Assembly: GCA_947478985.1 (NCBI GenBank)
Contig: CANJYC010000114.1
Coordinates: 1-6,398, forward strand
Source of the DNA: Acidobacteriota bacterium
GTDB taxonomy: Bacteria; Acidobacteriota; Vicinamibacteria; Vicinamibacterales; UBA2999
Direction of reading: 5' to 3'
DNA: 6,398 nt
Shown here: piece by piece, positions 1-4,826 of the stretch
How the letters are laid out: every line of letters begins with the position of its first letter
Position numbering within the stretch: position 1 is the stretch's first letter
Program-made: the position numbers and the translations under genes
The notes under the pieces: model-generated
Seen by the model: only the letters and a program-made list of their open reading frames with translations
Databases searched by the model: none
Told to the model about the DNA's origin: nothing

Positions 1-90
1 TATCGCGACCAGCTCGCGGAAGCACTCTTCAACGGTGTGATGAAGTACCAGACGTCGCTCAAAGCCAGCCAGCGCGTGGCCGAGCGATAG
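1..90 (+). CDS. C-terminal fragment, possible N-acetylmuramoyl-L-alanine amidase (partial)
   Basis: Frame 1 is open from the left edge to a TAG stop at 88-90 and gives the last 29 residues of a protein whose body lies outside the window. The tail begins YRDQLAEALFNGVMKYQ. This resembles the last helix of Amidase_3-type N-acetylmuramoyl-L-alanine amidases, which typically end in a pattern like 'iA.ai..Gi..Y', followed here by a short polar extension. If correct, the enzyme would cleave the MurNAc-L-Ala bond of peptidoglycan in the periplasm. None of the zinc ligands are visible, so the family call is a weak inference from one helix; that this is a real gene end is more secure. The gene converges on the minus-strand gene ending at 123, leaving 32 bases between the two stops. 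Confidence 0.45.
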   Translation, partial: YRDQLAEALFNGVMKYQTSLKASQRVAER

Positions 91-96
91 ACTTCG

Positions 97-121
97 GCCG
101 TCGGAACGATCGCCGGACGGC
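97..121. terminator. Possible hairpin between convergent genes
   Basis: GCCGTC at 97-102 is the inverted complement of GACGGC at 116-121. Two further G-C pairs are possible inside, across a bulged G. The hairpin sits between the convergent stops at 90 and 123, where a shared bidirectional terminator would be expected. No T-tract follows on either strand, so it is not a classic intrinsic terminator, and in DNA this GC-rich a 6-bp stem can occur by chance. Confidence 0.22.
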
Positions 122-122
122 G

Positions 123-356
123 TCAGCCGAGCCGGAGTGTGACGTGCGAGTGCTCGACCGGATCGACGGCCTCGCGTCGCCGTTTGCGCCAGATGACGGC
201 GCCACCGATGAACATCCCGACGAGGATCCCGCCGATGAAGACCACGCCGATCACCCCGACGGCGGAGAGCAGCACGCTGCCGTAGGAAATCTCGGGCGTT
301 ACCGGCGGTTGCTTGAAGACGTCGACGACGATCGGACCCTGCGGCTGAAACAGCAC
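123..356 (-). CDS. Small single-pass membrane protein, 77 aa, unknown function
   Basis: Reading on the minus strand from a GTG at 356-354 to TGA at 125-123 gives 77 residues. Residues 1-25 are polar and Pro-rich. Residues about 26-56 form a long hydrophobic Gly/Val/Ile segment with small-residue spacing, including GGILVGMFIGG. WRKRRRE follows at 56-62, then a 15-residue polar tail. By the positive-inside rule the N-terminus should be outside and the C-terminus in the cytoplasm. The GTG lies 4 bases after the stop of the aminopeptidase gene, so the two are probably co-transcribed and perhaps translationally coupled; no good Shine-Dalgarno is seen. The frame stays open far upstream inside the aminopeptidase gene, but that part is Arg/Pro/Ser-rich shadow sequence, so the GTG is the sensible start. 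I recognise no family; the Gly-rich helix suggests helix-helix packing or oligomerisation. Confidence 0.6.
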   Translation of the reverse strand: MLFQPQGPIVVDVFKQPPVTPEISYGSVLLSAVGVIGVVFIGGILVGMFIGGAVIWRKRRREAVDPVEHSHVTLRLG

Positions 357-360
357 AGGC

Positions 361-1878
361 TCAGGCTCGCGTCCCCCACGCCTGTGCGTCGAGCGCGAGC
401 TCGACCAGCGTGCGCACACCGACGCCCGTGGCCCCCTTGGGCTGGTAGGCCTTGGTCTCGTCGGCCCAGGAGGTCCCGGCAATATCCATGTGGACCCATG
501 GCAGGGTGCCAGTAAATTCCTCGACGAAGAGCGCTGCCGTGATCGCACCGGCCGGGCGGCCGCCGGTGTTGCCGAAATCCGCGATTTCGCTCTTGAAGAG
601 CTCTTTGTAATCCTCGAACAGCGGCATCGGCCACGACCGATCGCCGGCGCGCTCGCTCGCGCGCAGGACCTCGTCGACCCAGGTCCTCGGCCGGCCGAAG
701 ATGCCGCTCGTGGTCTTGCCCAGCGCGACGATGACCGCGCCAGTGAGGGTGGCCAGATCAACCAGGTGCGTGGCGCCGAGCTGTCGGACGTACCACAGCG
801 CGTCGCCGAGAATCAGGCGCCCCTCGGCGTCGGTATTGAGCACCTCCACCGTCTTCCCCTCGGCGCTGGTGAGAATGTCGCCGGGCTTGATGGCCCGTCC
901 GCCCGGCATGTTCTCGGTCGTCGGGACCACACCGATGCAACGGACTGGCAGGTTGAGCCGCGCGATGGCCGACATCGCGCAGATGACCGCCGCGCCACCA
1001 GACATGTCGTCCTTCATCTTGTCCATCTCGAGCGATGGCTTGATCGAGATGCCTCCGGTGTCGAAGGTCACGCCTTTGCCAACCAGCCCAAGCACCACAC
1101 CGTCGACGGCGTGTTTCGGTTCGTGCCGCAGCACGATGACGCGCGGCGGCTCGGCGCTGCCGCGCGCGACGCCCAGCAGCATCTCCATCTTCAGGCCGGC
1201 GATCTGCTTCTCGTCGAGTACCTCGACGCCCAGACCGGCGGTCTTCGCGATCGCCACCGCGCGGTCGGCGAACAGGCGCGGCGTGAGACCGTTGCCGGGC
1301 TCGTTGGCCATCTCCCGCGCCATGTTGCAGCACTCGCCGACGATGCGGCCTCGCGCAGCCGCCTGTTCGATGGCGGTCGACGTGCTCCCCACATGGATGT
1401 CGACGTGGTCGAGCCAGACGCGCGGATCGCCCCCGGACTTGTAGGACGCCCCGTCGAAGTTGGACATCACGGCACCCTCGGCGAGCACCTGAGCCGCCAC
1501 CTCGGGCTGAACCAGCGTGCCGGCACGGTTCAGGATGGTGATCGTGGTCATACCGCGGCGGCGCGCCGTCAACCCGGCGGTGATCGCCACCCGGCGAAGC
1601 CGCTCGGCCTGACAATCGGCGCGCTTACCCGCACCCACGAGAATCACGCGTCCGGCTTTCCAGCCGGCTGCGGACATCGAAAACAGCTCGAAGACCCGGC
1701 CCCGGAACTCCCCGCGTGACCGTGCGCGACCGAGGTCTCCCCCGGAAGCCTGGTCAAGTCCGTCGAGATCGTCGAGCGAATCCTCTTCGAAGATGGGAAT
1801 CACCAGCGATTCTGTGGCGATATCCTTGGCGGCTCGGGTCGTAACGGCGACAGACGGGGTGCGGTGAACGGTGTGCAT
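361..1878 (-). CDS. pepA: Leucyl aminopeptidase, peptidase family M17 (PepA-like)
   Basis: A 505-residue cytosolic metallo-aminopeptidase that removes N-terminal residues from peptides during protein turnover. The family works as a hexamer with two metal ions per active site. The length matches E. coli PepA (503 aa). Residues 1 to about 165 form the variable N-terminal macro-like domain; residues about 175-500 form the catalytic domain. Every key residue is visible at a constant offset of two from E. coli PepA: K268 in GKGVTFDTGG, D273, K280, D291 in MKDDMSGGAA, and D350/E352/R354 in the NTDAEGRL signature. I chose the ATG at 1878-1876. An in-frame TTG at 1956-1954 would add 26 residues without family-like sequence and would run through the divergent promoter. 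The Shine-Dalgarno before the ATG is weak. The gene leads a two-gene minus-strand operon with the 77-aa membrane protein. It appears intact and functional. Confidence 0.95.
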   Translation of the reverse strand: MHTVHRTPSVAVTTRAAKDIATESLVIPIFEEDSLDDLDGLDQASGGDLGRARSRGEFRGRVFELFSMSAAGWKAGRVILVGAGKRADCQAERLRRVAITAGLTARRRGMTTITILNRAGTLVQPEVAAQVLAEGAVMSNFDGASYKSGGDPRVWLDHVDIHVGSTSTAIEQAAARGRIVGECCNMAREMANEPGNGLTPRLFADRAVAIAKTAGLGVEVLDEKQIAGLKMEMLLGVARGSAEPPRVIVLRHEPKHAVDGVVLGLVGKGVTFDTGGISIKPSLEMDKMKDDMSGGAAVICAMSAIARLNLPVRCIGVVPTTENMPGGRAIKPGDILTSAEGKTVEVLNTDAEGRLILGDALWYVRQLGATHLVDLATLTGAVIVALGKTTSGIFGRPRTWVDEVLRASERAGDRSWPMPLFEDYKELFKSEIADFGNTGGRPAGAITAALFVEEFTGTLPWVHMDIAGTSWADETKAYQPKGATGVGVRTLVELALDAQAWGTRA

Positions 1879-1905
1879 CGAATCGGTATCTCGGCGTGTA
1901 ACAGC

Positions 1906-1934
1906 TTGTCCTGCTACGGGTTGGAGCCTAGAAT
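1906..1934 (+). promoter_or_regulatory. Sigma70-like promoter for the PKD / coiled-coil / GT4 operon
   Basis: TTGTCC at 1906-1911 matches 4 of 6 bases of the -35 consensus and TAGAAT at 1929-1934 matches 5 of 6 of the -10 consensus. The spacer is exactly 17 bases. Transcription would start near 1941, giving a 5' leader of about 24 bases before the ATG at 1965. It lies in the 86-base divergent gap between the aminopeptidase and the PKD gene. The local drop in GC around the -10 supports the call. I found no equally good promoter facing left for the aminopeptidase. Confidence 0.55.
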
Positions 1935-1954
1935 TGGTGAGCCCCTGCCCGACC

Positions 1955-1959
1955 AAGGA
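1955..1959 (+). promoter_or_regulatory. Ribosome binding site of the PKD-domain gene
   Basis: AAGGA ends 5 bases before the ATG at 1965. This is good Shine-Dalgarno spacing and fixes the start of the secreted PKD-like protein. Confidence 0.6.
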
Positions 1960-1964
1960 CCATC

Positions 1965-2414
1965 ATGAACGATTCACGAGGCGCGTTTTGCACGCTGATT
2001 GCCGTGCTGGCTTTCGCAATGCCGTCCAGCCCGGCGTGGAGCGCCCAAGCCGGGAGTCGTGACGACAGGAAACCAAGTCTAGCACTCAAGGCCACGCCGC
2101 CGGTCGGCTTCTCCCCACTCCGGGTACGTATTGTCGTGGACGCCCGGGGAGGCGCGGACGACTACGCCGACTTCTACTGCCCGTCAATCGAATGGGACTG
2201 GGACGATGGCACCGTCTCGGAGAACTCCGCCGACTGCGACCCTTACGAACCGGGCAAGAGCCGCATCGATCGGCGATGGACGGCCGAACACCTCTATCGG
2301 CGCGCCGGCAGCTACAAGGCGACCTTCCGTATCAAGCAGAAGGACAAGGCCGTGGCCACCAGCGTGGCGAACATTCAAATACGAGCCGGTGTGCAGGACA
2401 ATTCCGGGCAATGA
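1965..2414 (+). CDS. Secreted PKD-domain-like protein, 149 aa
   Basis: The N-terminus is a Sec signal peptide: a short n-region with one Arg, a hydrophobic core at residues 9-20, and a likely cleavage after SPAWSA near residue 27. Residues about 37-141 look like a single PKD (Ig-like beta-sandwich) domain. The marks are PPVGFSPLRVR at 45-55, WDWDDGT at 77-83 in place of the usual WDFGDG, H109 and Y111 in EHLYRRAGSYKATF, and a final strand VANIQI. An insertion between the early strands carries C72 and C91, which could form a disulfide in the periplasm. PKD domains are non-catalytic binding or spacer modules, usually part of larger proteins; a lone PKD protein of this size is less common. The stop overlaps the next start in ATGA (2411-2414). 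Signal peptide and fold are well supported; the ligand is unknown. Confidence 0.8.
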   Translation: MNDSRGAFCTLIAVLAFAMPSSPAWSAQAGSRDDRKPSLALKATPPVGFSPLRVRIVVDARGGADDYADFYCPSIEWDWDDGTVSENSADCDPYEPGKSRIDRRWTAEHLYRRAGSYKATFRIKQKDKAVATSVANIQIRAGVQDNSGQ

Positions 2415-2860
2415 CCGAGACCGCCGTATCTGTTGATGCCGTGATGGAAGACCTGCACGCGCGTGTCCGCGAGCGTCTCCGCGAGAGACTCGTGCGGAGC
2501 GGCGCCTCGGCGGCCTTTGACGATCCAGCCCTGTTCGCCAGCGTCGAGTCCCTGTTGCACACCGCCACGGACGTGGGCGATACCGATGCCCTGCTCCTGC
2601 CGGAACTGCTGGGCGACCCTGAGACCTGGCGGCTCGAAACGGCGATGCGGTACCAATCGCATCGCGCCACCGGCGCAGCCTCCGTGGTCATTTTCATCAA
2701 GCGGCGTCTGCTGATGCCGATCTTCCGCTGGCTGTTCGAATACAGCCGCGACAACTTCGAGCGGCAGCGGCGCGTGAATCGTGTCCTGTTTGCCTGCGTC
2801 CAGGAACTGGCGGTCGAGAATGCGCGCCTGCGGCGTGACCTCGACCGCTCCCCCCGTTGA
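2411..2860 (+). CDS. Small coiled-coil protein of a polysaccharide-cluster type, 149 aa
   Basis: The ATG at 2411 overlaps the preceding stop by 4 bases (ATGA), indicating translational coupling. An in-frame start at 2192 would run antiparallel to nothing but straight through the PKD gene in another frame and is rejected. Residues 1-75 are acidic/Arg-rich and probably helical. Residues 80-112 (YQSHRATGAASVVIFIKRRLLMP and on) form an amphipathic, basic-hydrophobic stretch that may lie on a membrane. Residues about 113-145 form a coiled coil ending ELAVENARLRRDL. From memory, a 'SHR..G...V..KR.L...' stretch followed by an asparagine-bearing coiled coil occurs in N-terminal regions of methyltransferases and glycosyltransferases of O-antigen or exopolysaccharide clusters. 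Here it stands alone directly before a glycosyltransferase. A membrane-anchoring or partner role for that enzyme is my inference; no catalytic motif is present and there is no signal peptide. Confidence 0.75.
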   Translation: MTETAVSVDAVMEDLHARVRERLRERLVRSGASAAFDDPALFASVESLLHTATDVGDTDALLLPELLGDPETWRLETAMRYQSHRATGAASVVIFIKRRLLMPIFRWLFEYSRDNFERQRRVNRVLFACVQELAVENARLRRDLDRSPR

Positions 2861-4056
2861 AGCTCGCCTTCGTCGTCCAGCGATACGGCGCGGACATCGC
2901 GGGCGGCTCCGAAGCCCATTGCCGCGAACTCGCGGAGCGGCTCGCCTCCCGCCACGACATCACCGTGCTCACGACGTGTGCGCGCGACTACGTCACCTGG
3001 GAGAACACCTATCCGCCCGGCACGACAGCCGAACGCGGCGTACGGCTGATGCGCTTTCGCGTCGCCCGGCCACGATCCCTCACGCAGTTTGCCGATCTCA
3101 GTGACGACGTCTTCGACGGCCGCGCCTCCCTCGAACAGCAGGAGGCCTGGTTTCGCGCGAACGGGCCCGACACACCGGCGCTGCTCGATCATCTTCGCGA
3201 GCACGGCCGTGACTACGACCTTGTGCTGTTCTGGGCGTTCCGATACGCGCCCTCATTTTTCGGCGTCCCGCTCGTCGCCGACCGCGCCGTGCTCCTGCCG
3301 ACCGCGGAGGACGACCCCGCCGTCCACCTCCCGATTCTCGAGGACTACTTCCAGCGGCCGGCGGGCTATCTTTTCCTGACACCCGAAGAGGAACGGCTCG
3401 TGTCGACCCGGGCAGGACGGCCACTGAGACCGGCCGCCACGATCGGCATCGGCCTCGATCCCGCATCGGCACGGCCGCCGCGTACCGCGCTCGACGCGCT
3501 GAGGATTCCCGAGGACTTCGTGCTGTATCTGGGGCGCGTGGATCGGAACAAGGGCTGCCACACGCTGCTGGAATACTTCGAAGGCTACGCGGCCGAGCAT
3601 GCCTCGCCGACCCTCGTGCTCGCCGGTCCCGCGAAGATGCAGATTCCGTCACACCCGCGAATCCGCGCCCTCGGCTACGTATCAGACGAGATCCGCACGG
3701 CCCTGCTGACCCACGCGCGCGCGCTCATCGTGCCCTCGCCGTTCGAGAGCCTGTCAATCGTGCTGCTGGAAGCGTGGAATCACGGTGTGCCGGCGCTGGT
3801 CAACGCGCGGTGCCAGGTGCTGGCCGGACAGGTCACGCGCGCCGATGGCGGGCTCTACTATCGATCGGCGGCCGAGTTCTCCGAAGCGCTGTCATACCTG
3901 CTCGCACACGCCCCCGAGCGCGCAGCGATGGGACGGCAGGGGCTGGCCTACGTGGAACGCGAATACCGCTGGCCGACGGTCCTCGCTCGCGTCGAATCGC
4001 TGCTCGCCGAGGTCGCCGCAGCCGCCTCCCCAGCCTCGCAGCGAACACGGGGCTGA
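2857..4056 (+). CDS. Glycosyltransferase family 4 (GT-B fold), 399 aa
   Basis: Probably transfers a sugar from a nucleotide-sugar donor to a growing glycan, such as exopolysaccharide, O-antigen or a protein glycan, on the cytoplasmic face of the membrane. Residues 1 to about 190 form the N-terminal Rossmann domain: MKLAFVVQRYG, then the glycine loop and helix AGGSEAHCRELAERL at 15-29. LLPTAEDDP at 146-154 and LTPEEERLV at 174-182 resemble a GT4 subgroup with a conserved 'PT.xDEP' segment. Residues about 200-390 form the donor-binding domain: LYLGRVDRNKG at 223-233 and the EX7E motif with E297 and E305 in PFESLSIVLLEAW. All expected motifs are present. The start is TTG at 2857, because the glycosyltransferase fold begins at that codon and no ATG or GTG fits; it overlaps the upstream stop by 4 bases (TTGA). 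The two upstream genes are in the same operon. Donor and acceptor cannot be read from the sequence. Confidence 0.92.
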   Translation: MKLAFVVQRYGADIAGGSEAHCRELAERLASRHDITVLTTCARDYVTWENTYPPGTTAERGVRLMRFRVARPRSLTQFADLSDDVFDGRASLEQQEAWFRANGPDTPALLDHLREHGRDYDLVLFWAFRYAPSFFGVPLVADRAVLLPTAEDDPAVHLPILEDYFQRPAGYLFLTPEEERLVSTRAGRPLRPAATIGIGLDPASARPPRTALDALRIPEDFVLYLGRVDRNKGCHTLLEYFEGYAAEHASPTLVLAGPAKMQIPSHPRIRALGYVSDEIRTALLTHARALIVPSPFESLSIVLLEAWNHGVPALVNARCQVLAGQVTRADGGLYYRSAAEFSEALSYLLAHAPERAAMGRQGLAYVEREYRWPTVLARVESLLAEVAAAASPASQRTRG

Positions 4057-4086
4057 TCGCTCATGCGTATTCGCCACAAAGTCGGG

Positions 4087-4092
4087 TAAGAT
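4087..4092 (+). promoter_or_regulatory. Possible -10 element ahead of the lectin-like gene
   Basis: TAAGAT matches 4 of 6 bases of the -10 consensus and lies 24 bases before the ATG at 4117. This is in the only gap (4057-4116) between the glycosyltransferase and the next gene. No convincing -35 is seen at 16-18 bases upstream. The 60-base gap, in contrast to the overlapping genes before it, suggests a separate transcription unit may begin here. Confidence 0.25.
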
Positions 4093-4102
4093 TCGCGCCA
4101 AC

Positions 4103-4110
4103 GGAGAGGA
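4103..4110 (+). promoter_or_regulatory. Strong ribosome binding site
   Basis: GGAGAGGA ends 6 bases before the ATG at 4117 and 9 bases before an in-frame ATG at 4120. It is the best Shine-Dalgarno in the window and suggests high expression of the secreted lectin-like protein. The spacing slightly favours the first ATG. Confidence 0.65.
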
Positions 4111-4116
4111 CATCCC

Positions 4117-4818
4117 ATGATGCATACGCGATCTGTTCTTGCAGCCCTGGTTCTCGCAATGACCCTGAGCTCGTACTTCGCCTTCGCGCAGCAGCCACCG
4201 GCTGCTCCACCGGCCGCGGCACCACCGCCACCCATGAGCTTCTTCGTCACCAGCGTCTCCAAGGGAGATGGCGCCAATTACGGGGGGCTGGCGGGAGCCG
4301 ACGCCTACTGCCAGACGCTGGCGCAGGGCGCCGGACGCGGCAACGTGCGATGGGTGGCCTACCTGAGTACCCAGGGTCCGGGCGCGGTGAACGCGCGCGA
4401 CCGGATCGGACAAGGCCCCTGGTATAACGCCCTCGGCACTATCGTCGCCGCCAATCTCGCGGAGTTGCACGGCGACACGCTTGAGATGGGGCGCGTGGGC
4501 AATCGCATCAACAAGAACACCTCGCGTGACGAAAAAGGCGCACTCGTGAAGGGCGTCGGCGACACACCGAACCAGCACGACATCCTCACCGGCTCACAGC
4601 CGGATGGCCGCGCGTATACCGATGCGGCGGACCACACGTGCAGCAACTACACGAGCAACGCCACCGGTCGCGGCAACGTGCAGTTGGGCCACCACGACAA
4701 GATCGGGAACGGCAACGGTTCGTGGAACTCATCGCACGCGAGCCGTGGCTGCAGTCAGGCCGATCTGATTCCGACCGGCGGCAACGGTTACTTGTACTGC
4801 TTCGCACCCGGCAACTAG
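4117..4818 (+). CDS. Secreted endostatin / C-type-lectin-like protein, 233 aa
   Basis: Residues 1-24 form a Sec signal peptide (MMHTRSVLAALVLAMTL core, likely cut after FAFA). A Pro/Ala-rich tether follows at about 26-39. Residues 40-231 form one domain that I recognise as a bacterial family resembling endostatin (collagen NC10) or DUF1554-type C-type-lectin-like folds. Its marks are SFFVTS..KGDGANYGGLAGADAYCQ at the start, VNARDRIGQGPWYN at 91-104, GDTPNQHDILTGS at 148-160, and SWNSSHASRGCSQ.DL..TGG.GYLYCFA at the end. Four cysteines (C65, C175, C212, C228) could form two disulfides, as in that fold. It has no catalytic motif that I recognise; a binding role outside the cytoplasm is likely. 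Family members are usually annotated only as hypothetical or lectin-like. The stop lies 8 bases before the next start, so the two are probably co-transcribed. Confidence 0.8.
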   Translation: MMHTRSVLAALVLAMTLSSYFAFAQQPPAAPPAAAPPPPMSFFVTSVSKGDGANYGGLAGADAYCQTLAQGAGRGNVRWVAYLSTQGPGAVNARDRIGQGPWYNALGTIVAANLAELHGDTLEMGRVGNRINKNTSRDEKGALVKGVGDTPNQHDILTGSQPDGRAYTDAADHTCSNYTSNATGRGNVQLGHHDKIGNGNGSWNSSHASRGCSQADLIPTGGNGYLYCFAPGN

Positions 4819-4826
4819 CACTGGCT

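Noticed and set aside
758..1615. Minus-strand open frame of 285 codons inside the aminopeptidase gene
   Set aside because: Same strand, other frame, strongly Arg/His-rich with no recognisable motif; a shadow of the M17 gene.
490..1719. Long + strand open frame (409 codons) opposite the aminopeptidase
   Set aside because: It is antisense to a gene with complete M17 motifs. The translation is Arg/His/Asp-rich with no domain, which is a typical GC-rich shadow.
1879..1956. 26-residue N-terminal extension of the aminopeptidase from a TTG
   Set aside because: It would overlap the divergent promoter, lacks family similarity, and the ATG at 1878 gives the usual PepA length.
2332..3204. Minus-strand open frame of 290 codons
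   Set aside because: It runs antisense across three overlapping genes with good start/stop coupling; the Arg/Ser-rich product has no motif.
3892..4578. Minus-strand open frame of 228 codons
   Set aside because: It covers the end of the GT4 gene, the intergenic gap and half of the lectin-like gene on the wrong strand; no start signal or domain.
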